Source of the DNA: Vicinamibacterales bacterium
GTDB lineage: Bacteria; Acidobacteriota; Vicinamibacteria; Vicinamibacterales; UBA823
DNA length: 64,000 nt
Direction: 5' to 3'
NCBI GenBank assembly: GCA_036012125.1
Contig: DASCOS010000009.1
Location: 1-64,000 of the forward strand
Shown: positions 32,924-43,300 of the stretch, piece after piece
Position numbering within the stretch: position 1 is the stretch's first letter
How the letters are laid out: every line of letters begins with the position of its first letter
Position numbers and translations under genes: made by a program
The notes under the pieces: generated by a model
The model's database searches: none
What the model was told of the DNA's origin: nothing
What the model saw: only the letters and a program-made list of their open reading frames with translations

Positions 32924-33223
32924 TTAGCCAGTAAAGGCACCTTTGAGTCTCGCGAACCAGCCCTCGCTCCCACCTGACACCTTATACACCTCAGTCCCCT
33001 CTCGGACACGCTGCCCGACACGAATTCCTACCTCGGTTCTAGCGGATGCGGTTTCGACAGCAGCATGGTCAACCTGCATCGACTTGACCTCCTGCTGAAA
33101 GTCAGCTCCGTGACCAAGGAATCGTAACCTATCCCCTATCGTGACGCGCCCAGTAAGCGCAACGATACCGACTCGAGGCTTACCAAAGTAATGCGTAATC
33201 GTTCCAATCTGACGCTCAGCCAT
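32924..33223 (-). CDS. EF-Tu domain-2-like small protein
   Basis: A 99-residue cytosolic protein that is a single translation-factor-type beta barrel (IGTITHYFGKPRVGIVAL, TGRVTIGDRLRFLGHG, VKSMQVDHAAVETA, GQRVREGTEVYKV), like the stand-alone proteins annotated as translation elongation factor-like. In larger proteins the same barrel occurs at the end of U32 peptidases. AAAGGAG lies seven bases before ATG 33223, so the longer frame from 33280 is rejected. Function unknown; the last 15 residues are a basic, aromatic tail. The following 288 bases hold nothing supported. Confidence 0.75.
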   Translation of the reverse strand: MAERQIGTITHYFGKPRVGIVALTGRVTIGDRLRFLGHGADFQQEVKSMQVDHAAVETASARTEVGIRVGQRVREGTEVYKVSGGSEGWFARLKGAFTG

Positions 33224-33511
33224 AACATCACTCCTTTGTTGCAGTCGCCCACCGGGCAGGCGTGACTGCGCGGTCAGCAAACACTGCAGTAGGGACGGTC
33301 ATTTCCGACTTGTTATTACGGTTACTGCGGGGAAGTCCCCTACCCTCCCCTAGCGAAACAGTACGGCGGCCGGTCATGGTGTTCCTCAGATACCGACGAC
33401 GATTTTGATGAATGGCCAGAGTCTATCGCTGACCGGGGGACTGATTCAATAAAGGATTTTCAGCTCATGTTGATACATGCACTTCCAATTCTCGGGCAAG
33501 ACGGACTGGCT

Positions 33512-35776
33512 TCAGCGCGTTGGTTTGACCGTGCCCGGAGCTGGGATCACGCGGTCGCACATGGACACAAATGTTACGACACCCATGGCCAGATACCCAA
33601 TGACGATATGGCGTGGGTAATACACCCAAACCTGATAGAACACGTGGACACCGAGAAAGAGCAGAGGGACAAGTAACAAAAGGCGAGGAATATTTCGTGG
33701 GGAGGCGTCCCGAAAAAAGACCGTCACAATCGCAAGTAGCCACAATACTTGGAGTCCCCGCGTGACGGGCACAAGGTCGCCCCCTTGCATCATCTCCTGA
33801 CTGCGGATGTCACCAGTCTGCAAGATCCCATCTAACTGTCGCCTGACAAGCGTGGATGTGTCCACATCCCAGCCCGACTCGATGATCGTGACGGGCGATA
33901 CGAGGAGATTCTGCGGCATTGACGCACTTGTGGTCGTTAAGACAGGCTGGCCACCGTAGTATAAGTTGTGCGCAAGCGGCAGTAGGGATACCACTAAGGC
34001 CGCTGACATTCCCCAGCACAGGTGACGCCACCCTCGCGTGCGTGCCCAGAGAAAGTAGCATCCAAGCATCCACATTAACGCTGGCGCTTGGTTGGTCCGA
34101 ACAATGAAGGCGAGCCCGACCAATGCACATCCGAGCATCCGCTGTCGAGAGAGCGGTGACGTATAGAGCATCGACACTGTGACGGGAAAAAGGACCCAGG
34201 TCGGATACTCAGAGGCACCTGACTGAAAAAACGACGTAACGCTACTGAAATTCACCAACAAGATCGACAGCACAGCTGCGCCGCCCGCAACCGCGCCGCG
34301 CCAAGTACGCGGAAGCCCGTGTGGCGTGAACAGCCAACACATCCACAAAATGGCAAAGTTCAGAGCAGTTCTCGAAAGAATGACAGAACCCGCATCACCA
34401 TCCCCCAGCAGCAGGTGCTCAACGAACACGAGGTAGCGGAACATCGGCTGAAAATAGAACACGTCGGTGCCGCCCTGGAGTGACCATGTATCCAAAATGA
34501 ACCGTGCCTGTGATTGGTACATCAACCAATCTTCCCCGCCTCCCCTCAGGTAGACCGTGGCTAGGTTGGGCCACTCGCGCCACGTGTCGCTGGCCATTAG
34601 TAACGTGACTCCGAAGTAGGAGGTAAGCAGCAGGCGGCGACGGTGGCGTCGGGAAAGAAGCACCAGGCTCACAAGTGCAGCTGCGGCGCCGAGAACGTAA
34701 ACGCTCGAGCCACGTACGAACAGCTGGGGTACGGGAAGCCATGAGGTGAGCGGTGCTAGGAAGCACACAACCAACCCAAGGAAACTCCATCGGCCAAGCA
34801 GGCTCACGTAGACGAACACGAAACTGATCGCAAAAGCGATTACGACCAGATCAACAACACCGCTCAAAATTCTCCAGACTAACGGCGGGCCGACAGCGGA
34901 CACCAGATGACCACTTGATAGCGACCCGCTAGGAGGTCCAGACCAGACCCGTAATGTCGCGTAGGGTCCGTGCTCTGCGCCATCACCGATCCGTGAACCG
35001 TCGTCGAATCGATAGGAGAGCACGATCGGATGTGACCCAGGCGACGACACAGGCACGGATACGGTCACTGGTACGCCATACTGGGGCGGAAGGGGTATGG
35101 ACCGACCTTCCAGTTGCAGCTCTCCCTCACCGACATACCTGACTTGCAGGCTGTCTTCTGCCATATCGAGCGTGCCGAGCCACGTCGCGCCGAAGGGTAC
35201 GCGGAGGCGTGGCACATCACCCTGCTGGTAATAGTTGAACCGCGTCGAGTTCAGAAACGACAGATTCCAATTCTGAGCGGTTGGCGGCTCAGTCGGGTCC
35301 CACCACGCAGCAAAGTCAATGTTTGCGTCCACGCGCGTAGCAGTAAATCGATAGAAAGGATTCGCAAATGCTTTCTCACACGACCCGGTGACAGGGGTCT
35401 TATCGAGAGCGTGATAGCAAGCCGCGAATCCCGCATAACTACCGAAACTGAACAGTAAGACTTTCAGGACAACGGCAATCAGTCCGAGACCCATGAGCAC
35501 CAACGGCGCTACAGGTGTTACTTGTCTCAGTACACGGCCCCAGAGCCGGCGGGCACCACGCGAGACTAGAAACGGTCCGAGCACAAACAAGAGACCGAAC
35601 TCGACCGAACTGCTCAACGGGATACCGTCGAAAAAATGGTAGCCAGCAGACGGAATGACAAGAAGCGCGACGGCAATCGATGCCAACAGGCCCATTCCAG
35701 GCGAGAGCGGCGTCGCAACTACCCGCCTGAGTCTGAGGAAATAGGCGTTGAACTGTAGGAGACGTGCTGACGTCAT
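33512..35776 (-). CDS. Large polytopic membrane protein, GT-C glycosyltransferase-like
   Basis: A 754-residue protein with about a dozen hydrophobic helices. After the first three (to about residue 120) comes a soluble, beta-rich segment of about 190 residues (about 130-320) facing one side of the membrane. The remaining helices carry a loop EDWLMYQSQARFILD, then GTDVFYFQPMFRYLVF, that recalls GT-C enzymes using lipid-linked sugars. I do not recognise the family with certainty; an oligosaccharide-related transferase is a guess from topology. Its promoter is at 35929-35958, giving a leader of about 145 bases. Confidence 0.6.
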   Translation of the reverse strand: MTSARLLQFNAYFLRLRRVVATPLSPGMGLLASIAVALLVIPSAGYHFFDGIPLSSSVEFGLLFVLGPFLVSRGARRLWGRVLRQVTPVAPLVLMGLGLIAVVLKVLLFSFGSYAGFAACYHALDKTPVTGSCEKAFANPFYRFTATRVDANIDFAAWWDPTEPPTAQNWNLSFLNSTRFNYYQQGDVPRLRVPFGATWLGTLDMAEDSLQVRYVGEGELQLEGRSIPLPPQYGVPVTVSVPVSSPGSHPIVLSYRFDDGSRIGDGAEHGPYATLRVWSGPPSGSLSSGHLVSAVGPPLVWRILSGVVDLVVIAFAISFVFVYVSLLGRWSFLGLVVCFLAPLTSWLPVPQLFVRGSSVYVLGAAAALVSLVLLSRRHRRRLLLTSYFGVTLLMASDTWREWPNLATVYLRGGGEDWLMYQSQARFILDTWSLQGGTDVFYFQPMFRYLVFVEHLLLGDGDAGSVILSRTALNFAILWMCWLFTPHGLPRTWRGAVAGGAAVLSILLVNFSSVTSFFQSGASEYPTWVLFPVTVSMLYTSPLSRQRMLGCALVGLAFIVRTNQAPALMWMLGCYFLWARTRGWRHLCWGMSAALVVSLLPLAHNLYYGGQPVLTTTSASMPQNLLVSPVTIIESGWDVDTSTLVRRQLDGILQTGDIRSQEMMQGGDLVPVTRGLQVLWLLAIVTVFFRDASPRNIPRLLLLVPLLFLGVHVFYQVWVYYPRHIVIGYLAMGVVTFVSMCDRVIPAPGTVKPTR

Positions 35777-35928
35777 CGCGTTAGCATCCTCTGGTCCCTG
35801 TCAGGGCTGGAAGAAGCATGGGAAGACAGGCACCTCCACTCAGCCATAAATATAGGAAGCCTAGGAGGGCGCGGCTCAACGTCGACCATAGGGTTCCAAT
35901 GATGCCGGCGGTACGAAAGAAGAGTCAG

Positions 35929-35958
35929 ATTCTACCGCTAGCTAATGACCGATTCAAC
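35929..35958 (-). promoter_or_regulatory. Sigma70-type promoter of the membrane protein gene
   Basis: On the minus strand: TTGAAT, 17 bases, TAGAAT, with TAGCGG before the -10. It matches the shared promoter form at five of six -35 bases. Confidence 0.6.
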
Positions 35959-35987
35959 GCGTGCGCAGCATCTACAGAATTCTTATC

Positions 35988-36019
35988 AAAAAAAAGGGCC
36001 GATCATTCGATCGGCCCTT
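35988..36019 (-). terminator. Rho-independent terminator of the repeat-bearing lipoprotein gene
   Basis: AAGGGCCGATC-ATTC-GATCGGCCCTT, a perfect 11-bp stem, with a run of eight A on the plus strand (35988-35995) giving a U-run for minus-strand transcripts. It lies 93 bases past the stop at 36112. Confidence 0.9.
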
Positions 36020-36111
36020 CGGTGGTGCGAACACATCCTAGCGCTGACATAGAGGAGGCTTCTGTCAGCACGACGATGAGTCGCTCGTCGAACCCACACA
36101 AGACAGCTACC

Positions 36112-36609
36112 TCATAATTCCTCAGCTCCGGTGACCTCACCCTCTGCCGGTTCAGCTACATCATCTTCCGATTCTGGCGGCGGGCCTGCATGTCTACCCC
36201 GACCCGGTCGCGGACCACCCATCTCGGCTCGCTTGGCCGCCTTCTCAGCCTCCGACAACGCATCCCATTCAGCTTTTCGCCGCTCCATCTCAGCTTTCCT
36301 TGCGGCCTTCTCAGTCTCGGTCAGCGCATCCCATTCGGCCTTCCGCTGCTTCATCCCCGGTCGTGGGCCGCCCTGTCTGCCCGATGGGACACCCGGTGTC
36401 GCGGTAACGGTTGTGTCGGCGCTATGAAGCTGCACCTGGCCACCACCTGCACCTCCGATAACCGAGGTTGGCGCAAAGGCCGACCTCGTCGTCTTTTCGC
36501 TGCACCCAGCGATAACGGCAGCTATCACAAAACTAGTAGCAGCCAGAAACAGCAGTCGTACCACCCTCGACTTCTGTCTATTTGGTAGGTCTCGCAATAG
36601 GCTCAACAT
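36112..36609 (-). CDS. Lipoprotein with a charged 22-residue tandem repeat
   Basis: ATG 36609 follows AGGAGG closely. The 165-residue product has a lipoprotein signal (lipobox VIAGC, Cys36) and a Gly/Thr-rich linker. It then has two copies of a charged helix, RKAEWDALTETEKAARKAEM (residues 89-108) and RKAEWDALSEAEKAAKRAEM (111-130), each flanked by GGPRPG. The tail is acidic. I recognise no family. The repeat looks like an amphipathic coiled-coil element and arose by duplication of a 66-bp unit. The gene has its own terminator at 35988. Confidence 0.65.
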   Translation of the reverse strand: MLSLLRDLPNRQKSRVVRLLFLAATSFVIAAVIAGCSEKTTRSAFAPTSVIGGAGGGQVQLHSADTTVTATPGVPSGRQGGPRPGMKQRKAEWDALTETEKAARKAEMERRKAEWDALSEAEKAAKRAEMGGPRPGRGRHAGPPPESEDDVAEPAEGEVTGAEEL

Positions 36610-36673
36610 CAAACCTCCTGTGAAGACTCTTCGATAAACAGCAAGAGCCAACTTCATTCCACATCACTCGGTG

Positions 36674-36790
36674 CTATATATAAAGACGCCGGGAGGGACA
36701 AGTTGGTTTGCGGTTCTTCGATTAGTTCGTTTTTCAACTGACAACGGACAAGGTTCTCAGTGAGCCGGATACTCACTAAAGGCTGTCGAG
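36674..36790. repeat. Diverged direct repeat, copy 1
   Basis: It aligns without gaps to 36965-37081 at a constant offset of 291 bases. By eye about two thirds of positions are identical, with an 18-base identical core at 36728-36745 (CGTTTTTCAACTGACAAC). It is non-coding in all frames that I checked. Confidence 0.6.
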
Positions 36791-36904
36791 CACGAAGGGC
36801 TAAAGTCCTGTCGGTGGGCGTGGGCGGGTTCGACGTGGGGGTTAGTGTGTGCCCTTTTGTCCTCTTTTTTTCATCAACCGCCCTTACGTATAGCAGCTTC
36901 TTAA

Positions 36905-36928
36905 CTTTTTCATCAGCAAAGACGGGCT
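36905..36928. repeat. Short dispersed repeat, copy 3 (weak)
   Basis: CTTTTTCATCAGCAAAGAC followed by GGGCT and then TGACCA, matching the layout of the 26981 copy, including the trailing TGACCA. The hairpin arms are not kept here. Confidence 0.2.
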
Positions 36929-36964
36929 ATGACCATTCCTGACTAGCGGTGGCACACGCCGGCC

Positions 36965-37081
36965 CTATACCTACAGACGATAGAGGGCGCAATCTTATTT
37001 GTGGTTCTTTAACGAATCCGTTTTTCAACTGACAACACACGAAGCCTTCAGTAAACCAGATGCCCACCAGAGACTGTCAAG
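36965..37081. repeat. Diverged direct repeat, copy 2
   Basis: Partner of 36674-36790 (offset 291). It lies just downstream of the stop of the first VPS10-like gene, which ends at 37130 on the minus strand. The whole stretch 36610-37129 carries no gene that I can support. Confidence 0.6.
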
Positions 37082-37129
37082 AAAGTACTCGAGCCAACCC
37101 ACATTAGTCCCTAGTAAACATTCACCCTG

Positions 37130-40100
37130 TTAGGAGCGGATGGTAATACGTCGTATTCCATTTTGCTCCACCGCTATATTTAGATTGGCTATCTCGTTTG
37201 CAATCAACTGATCAAGTTCCTCTACCAACCTCTCCAACTCCTGGGCATACAAATGGATCCGTTCGAGCTGGAAGGCGCTCGGCCCCTCGGTGTAGCTGTT
37301 GAGGTTACCGTAGAGTCTCGTCATACGAGCATAGAGCGGACGCGGTCTGACGCTGCCGAAGCCGCCACGCGCGAGCTTCCCTTCCAAATCGTCAACCTGT
37401 TCACTTACTGATTCGACCAGGCTCAAGACCGATTCGGGAACCTCGACGTCCTCCAGTGATTCGGCGAGCGACCCCAGCTGTGCCTGAAAGCTCACTGCTG
37501 TCTGATGCGCCTCGTCGAGGCGCGCGACCAAGCCGCCAAGCTCGAGCAGCGCGTCCTGCTGCGCCTGGCGATCGGCCGCCGGCACGTTGATCCGCGGGTC
37601 GTCAGTAACACGCACCGTCTTGGTCCCCTGGCTATCACCCGCCGCGACCCGAATAGTATAGGTGCCTGGCAGCGCCCGCGGCCCCGGCGGCGAGCCGCCA
37701 GACGCCAACGGCGGCTCGTGTCGCAGGTCCCAGTTGATACGGTTGAGACCCGCCAAGCCTGAACTGGTCAGTGTGCGGATTGTCTCGCCTGCCTCACTCT
37801 GGATCGTGATCTCGACGGCATCCTCTCCGTTGAACTCATCATTCAGATAGTAATGAATTAGCGCACCCTCGGGCGGATTTGGGGCGATGAACATCTTGTG
37901 ACCGGTGTTGCCCTTATGGTTGAAAATGCGATAGGCAACCGCATCGCGGATGTCAAACAAATGCAGTTCCGACGCGAGTACTCTCTCGCTTAGCTGCTCG
38001 AGTGGTGTCATGTCATCAAGCACCCAGATGCTCCGGCCGTGTGTGCCAAGAATGAGGTCGTTCTCCCGCGGATGGATCGCAATGTCGTCCACGGGTACCG
38101 TCGGCACCGGCCCCTTGATCTGATGCCACTCTTCACCCCGATTGATTGTGATGTAGGCACCGAGCTCACCGCCAAGCACCAGCAGGTTCTCGTTTCGGGG
38201 GTGCTCACGAATGACGTTCATCGTGTGGCCGTCGGCCAGGTTCGACGCGATCGAGCGCCAGCTGTCCCCATAATCCTCGCTGACATACACGTAGACGCTG
38301 TAGTCATCACTGCGATGACCGTCCATCGTGGCGTAGACCCTGGCATCAGCGTGATAGGACGCCTGCACCCGGCTGACGTAGGTTCCCTCGGGCAAGCCTG
38401 GAATCATCCTGGCGACTTCCTGCCAGGTTGCGGCTCCATCCTGCGACACCTGCAGATTCCCATCGTCCGTCCCGACGTAGAGCACGCCTTCATGCCGGGG
38501 CGATTCACTGATGGAGATAATCTGGCCAAAGGTGGAAATCCCGTCATGGCGTGACGGCGTATCGTCTGTCACTTCGACGCCCATGATAGGCATCTCGTCC
38601 CGGTCCTGATTCTTGGTGAGGTCGTCGGTCCTGTTCCATGTATCGCCGCGATCGGTCGACTTGAACAGCCGGTTGCCACCGTAGTAAATCGTCTGTGGGC
38701 TATGCGGCGAGATCAAAATCGGGCTGTTCCAGTCGAAGCGATAGCGTTCGCTCTCGTCCTCCGGCTCGGGCCGAATCGGTTTCCGTTCGGTCGTCTCCAG
38801 GTCAAGACGCGACACGTTCCCGTTCTGTGACTCCACGTAGATCGTCGTCGGGTCATTCGGGTCTACCTGCGTGTAGAAGCCGTCACCGCCGCCGACCCGG
38901 ACCCAGTCTTCGTTGGTGATGCCGCGCCGGTAAAGTGTCCGTACCGGCCCGCCCCAGCTGCCGTTGTCCTGTAACCCGCCGTAGACGTTGTAGGGCGTTT
39001 CCATGTCGTAGCCAACCTCATAGAACTGGCCGAGCGCCATGGTGTCTACGAAGTCCCAAGTTCGCCCACGGTCGTAGGAGTAATGCACGCCACCGTCAGA
39101 GCCGGCAATCATGTGATCGGAATCGACTGGATTGATCCAGAGCGCGTGAAAGTCGCCGTGTATTGTCTGGACCCAGTCACTGACGAACGTCTTCCCGCCA
39201 TCCTGTGAGTAGAACATCCGTGCACCGGCTGCCCAGATGCGCTGATCGTTCGAAGGATCGACCCGAATCTGGCTGTAGTACATCGGCCGTGGATTCGTAT
39301 CGCTCATTCGTGTCCACGACTTCCCACGGTCCTCGGACCGAAACACACCACCGTCAGCATTCTGCACAAGAGCGTAGACGATGCGCGGGTCAGAGCGGTA
39401 GATGGCGAGACCGATCCTCCCGGTGATGCCGTCCGGCAGGCCATTGGTCAGGCGCACCCAGGTCGCCCCGCCGTTGGTTGTCTTGTGAATGCCGCTCCCC
39501 GGTCCTCCGCCGTTAAAGCCGAAAGCGGTTCGGCGCCGCTGGTAGGCCGCCGCATAAAGCGTCCCCGGGCTAACCGGGTCCATCACCACGTCGATGAAGC
39601 CCGTGTCCTCGTCGATGAACAGCGTGTTCACCCAGGTTTGCCCGCCGTCGGTGGTCTTATACAGTCCACGGGCCTCATTCGGACCCCAGAGATGACCCGT
39701 GGCCGCGACGTAGGCGACCTCGGGGTCATTGGGATGAATAACAATGCGCCCGATGTGCAGCGTGTCCTCGAGCCCAACGTGTGCCCAGCTGTCGCCCCCA
39801 TCGGTCGACTTGTACACCCCGTTCCCCCAAGACGAGCTCTGACGATTGTTCGACTCCCCTGAGCCGACCCACACGATAGACGGGTCGGAGGGCGCGACCG
39901 CAATGTCCCCGATGCTGCTGACTGGCTGATCGTCGAACACAGCTTCCCACGTCACACCGTTGTTAGTGGTTCGCCAGACCCCAGCCGAGGCCGTAGCAAG
40001 GAAGACAATGTTAGGGTCCGACTCGACCACGGCAAAATCATCGATCCGGCCGCTCATGTTCGCGGGACCGATATTCCGCCACTCGAGCTGTTCGATGAAG

Positions 40101-40207
40101 CCCTCCACGGACTGGGCGCTTGTCGACTGTGCCATAAATGGGCACGCGAATAGGAATGCGAGGCAGCCGATGATCTTGCTAAGACGAGCGACGCTCTGTT
40201 GACACAT
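37130..40207 (-). CDS. VPS10/sortilin-like Asp-box propeller protein, paralogue 1
   Basis: A 1025-residue exported protein with a Sec signal (about residues 10-31). From about 40 to 690 it is a sortilin/BNR-type propeller with many Asp-boxes (STDGGDSW, TTDGGQTW, TTNGGATW, SEDRGKSW, SEDYGDSW). A beta-sandwich domain of FlgD or fibronectin type follows (about 740-860, MFIAPNPPEGALIHYYL), and then a C-terminal helical coiled-coil segment of about 150 residues. The protein family is abundant in acidobacteria and related soil/marine bacteria. It is usually annotated as glycosyl-hydrolase-like, but no catalytic residues are established. Its sister gene lies 131 bases upstream on the same strand. 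GAGAGGGG precedes ATG 40207. Confidence 0.9.
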   Translation of the reverse strand: MCQQSVARLSKIIGCLAFLFACPFMAQSTSAQSVEGFIEQLEWRNIGPANMSGRIDDFAVVESDPNIVFLATASAGVWRTTNNGVTWEAVFDDQPVSSIGDIAVAPSDPSIVWVGSGESNNRQSSSWGNGVYKSTDGGDSWAHVGLEDTLHIGRIVIHPNDPEVAYVAATGHLWGPNEARGLYKTTDGGQTWVNTLFIDEDTGFIDVVMDPVSPGTLYAAAYQRRRTAFGFNGGGPGSGIHKTTNGGATWVRLTNGLPDGITGRIGLAIYRSDPRIVYALVQNADGGVFRSEDRGKSWTRMSDTNPRPMYYSQIRVDPSNDQRIWAAGARMFYSQDGGKTFVSDWVQTIHGDFHALWINPVDSDHMIAGSDGGVHYSYDRGRTWDFVDTMALGQFYEVGYDMETPYNVYGGLQDNGSWGGPVRTLYRRGITNEDWVRVGGGDGFYTQVDPNDPTTIYVESQNGNVSRLDLETTERKPIRPEPEDESERYRFDWNSPILISPHSPQTIYYGGNRLFKSTDRGDTWNRTDDLTKNQDRDEMPIMGVEVTDDTPSRHDGISTFGQIISISESPRHEGVLYVGTDDGNLQVSQDGAATWQEVARMIPGLPEGTYVSRVQASYHADARVYATMDGHRSDDYSVYVYVSEDYGDSWRSIASNLADGHTMNVIREHPRNENLLVLGGELGAYITINRGEEWHQIKGPVPTVPVDDIAIHPRENDLILGTHGRSIWVLDDMTPLEQLSERVLASELHLFDIRDAVAYRIFNHKGNTGHKMFIAPNPPEGALIHYYLNDEFNGEDAVEITIQSEAGETIRTLTSSGLAGLNRINWDLRHEPPLASGGSPPGPRALPGTYTIRVAAGDSQGTKTVRVTDDPRINVPAADRQAQQDALLELGGLVARLDEAHQTAVSFQAQLGSLAESLEDVEVPESVLSLVESVSEQVDDLEGKLARGGFGSVRPRPLYARMTRLYGNLNSYTEGPSAFQLERIHLYAQELERLVEELDQLIANEIANLNIAVEQNGIRRITIRS

Positions 40208-40338
40208 GATGCATCCCCTCTCTTGCTACGTAACTGAATCCCTGAATGGCACATTCTTCCATATCTAGAAAGACGGCGATACCGGTAGACGTTCTTCACC
40301 GAAAAATCCGCCCTCAAGGCTAACCGCCACGACGAACG

Positions 40339-43300
40339 TCAGCGTCTCTCGAACGCCTGCCAACGGGCGAGCGTATCCCTCAACGCTCGCTCGGCACCAC
40401 CCGCGGCCTCTACGACCTGCGAGGTCGGGCCAACGTCAGCTCCTTCGACGATGCCATAAAGCGTACCGAGGTTCCCATTTAGGAGTCGAAGGCTGGACTC
40501 CAGTCCTGCTGCCTCCGCATCGAGTTCCGCATTTCTGGTGTCAGCACGGAACGCTCGAACTTCCTCCAGCGCATCGAAGTCCTGCCGAAGCAGTCCGTGG
40601 AGTCTGGTCGACAGAGCAAACTGACGTTCGAGCTCGGCCGTGGACGTCTGGACACGTGGGTCCATCTTGACGATGAGCGGTTGGGACTGCGAGCGGCCGT
40701 TGACAGTGAGCCTAACCATGTAGCGGCCTGGCAACACCGATGGCCCCACCGGAGATACCGGGGTGTTGTATGCAACGGCCGATATTGGATAGCGCAGTCG
40801 CAGCACGGCGGGTCGCGGATAATGCATATCCCAGACGAACCGATGCAGGCCCGCGTCAGCGGATAGCACCTGCAGTGGACGTGGCCAATACTCGGGCACG
40901 TTCTGACCCTCAAGCGGCGGCTCGGGTTGATCGTCGCTCGAGTAACGACGCACAAGGACGCCCTGGGCGTTCAGAATCTCAAGGGTGACCGGGTCGTGAG
41001 CCTCGCCGGCCAGGTAGTAGTGAAGGATGGCACCGTCGGGCGGGTTCTCGCCGGCGGGCTCTTCGGGCGGGGGGGGCGTATCCGTGTATTTGTTCCAGCG
41101 AAATCGCCAGGCCTGCTGGGGCTCAAACAGATGCACGCCCCTCGCGACAATCTCGGGCGTGATCTGCCGTAGTGGGGTAATGTCGTCGAGAATCCAGAAT
41201 CCACGTCCATGCGTTCCAATCACAAGGTCGTTATCCTTGATGATGAGGTCACGAATCGAGGTTGCCGGCAAGTTGAGACGCAGCGACTGCCAGCGTTCAC
41301 CATCGTCGAAACTCACGTAGACCGTCTGCTCGGTCCCGGCAAAGAGCAATCCCGGTCGCTGGGGGTCCTCGCGAACGACGTTGACGGGGCCACCGACAGG
41401 AATGCCGCTCGTGATGTGCGCCCAGGTACTGCCCCCGTCGTGGGTGCGATAGATGTGCGGCCGGAGGTCGTCGAGCCGCAACGTGTTAATGGCGGCGTAG
41501 GCGGTGTCGACATCTGTGTGTGACGCATCCATTACCGAAACCTTGGCCCAAGGGCCGAGACCCGGTGGGGTCACCTCCGTCCATGCGGCGCCGCCGTCAC
41601 GCGTGACGTGTATCAACCCGTCGTCTGTGCCGACCCATATGGTGTTGATGTCAACGTACGACGGCGCAATCGTGTAAATGACGCCGCGTCGCGATGGTTC
41701 AGCCGACGGCGTTCCCCGGTACTTGCCCACCACCTCCGGAACGTTCCAGGTCTCGCGCGACAGATCAGGGCTGATTCGATCCCAACTCTGCCCGCCGTTC
41801 CGCGTCTTCCAGAGGGTGTTAGAAGCGAAGTACAACGTGTGGGGGTCGACTGGAGAAAAGAGAATCGGCATGGTGCGCACGACCCGGTAACTCTGACCAC
41901 GGAGCGGCTTGGGAGTGATGTCTTGCCGCTGCCAGGTGCGCCGGTCGAATCGAGTCACCCGACCGCCGTATACAATGTCAGGGTCGAGTGGATCGGGCGC
42001 GACATAGCCGTACTCCGTTACGCCCACTGGGGTCCAATCACGGTAGGTGATCGCGCCGAAGTCGCTACGGCTCTTGACGCAAGCCGAACCGCTCTCCTGC
42101 TGGCCGCTACAGACCCGGTACGGAAACGCGTTGTCGGCAGTCACGTGATACATCTGGGCCGTTGGCTGGTTGTACCAGGAACTCCATGTCTCGCCGTCGT
42201 TGACCGTGACGATCGCACCCTGGTCCGTAGCAATTAACATAATTTCTGGGTGGTCGGGGTTGATCCAGATGCGCTGGTAGTCGTCGCCCCCAGGTGCACC
42301 ACGCGGCGTCATGAAAGTTCGACCGCCATCGGTCGACTTCCACACCACGATGCTACCGGTGAACACAATGTCGGGGTTCTTCGGATGGACTTTGACTTCG
42401 GCGAAGTCGGAGCTGCGTTGGATAACCCGCGGGTCATCATTAATCACGTACCAGCTCTCGCCCGCATCGTCGGACCGGTAGAGACCGCCATTCTGACGCG
42501 CCTCCACCGTGGCGAACATCCGCATGCGGTCGCTTGGCGCTACTGTAATGCCGATCCGCCCGAGGCCGTCATCCTCAAACGTTGGGAGCCCCTCGGTGAG
42601 CGGACGCCAAGTGTCCCCGCCATCGGTCGACTTGAAGATGCCGCTACCCGGCCCGTTGAACACCCCGTTCTCCCAGGGGGCCTGTCGGGCTTCCCACAGC
42701 ACGGCGTAGACCGTTTGCGCGTCGGTCGGGTCGAAGATGAGATCGATGCCGCCGGTGTCCTGGTCTGTGTATAGAACCTTCTGAAAGTTCTGGCCCCCAT
42801 CCATTGAGCGGAAAATGCCGCGTTCCTCGTTCGGCCCATACGGATGACCGAGGACAGCGACGAATAGTCGGTCGGAGTCGACCGGGTCAACGATGATCTG
42901 GGGGATCTGCTGACCATCTCGTAAACCGAGATGGGTCCACGTGCGACCGGCATCTGTGGACTTATAAATTCCATCGCCTGTCGACAGGTCGGGTCGCTGC
43001 AGTCCCTCGCCGCTCCCCACGTAGATAATATTTGGGTCCGACGGCGCCACCGCAATCGCGCCGATCGACCCGGTGGGCTGGTCGTCGAAGATTGGATCCC
43101 ACGTGTGCCCGAAATCGGTCGTTCGCCAGACACCGCCGTTAACGACGCCGATGTAAAAGACGTTAGGCTGGCTCGGGATCCCTGCGGCCGCCTTGGTGCG
43201 GCCGCCCCTAAACGGGCCGATCATTCGCCAGCGCATCTTGTCGAAGGCGTCTGACGCGTACGTTTCAGTGGTCGCCTGGCTTGCCGCGATTGGCGATGTC

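Noticed and set aside
36760-36942. Sixty-codon open frame with a hydrophobic stretch
   Set aside because: It overlaps the direct repeat region, lacks a ribosome binding site, and the two repeat copies show no coding constraint.
41608-42237. Long plus-strand open frame opposite the second VPS10-like gene (and similar ones at 38039, 42250 and 14044)
   Set aside because: These are antisense frames inside strongly conserved genes; their translations are low-complexity and have no family features.
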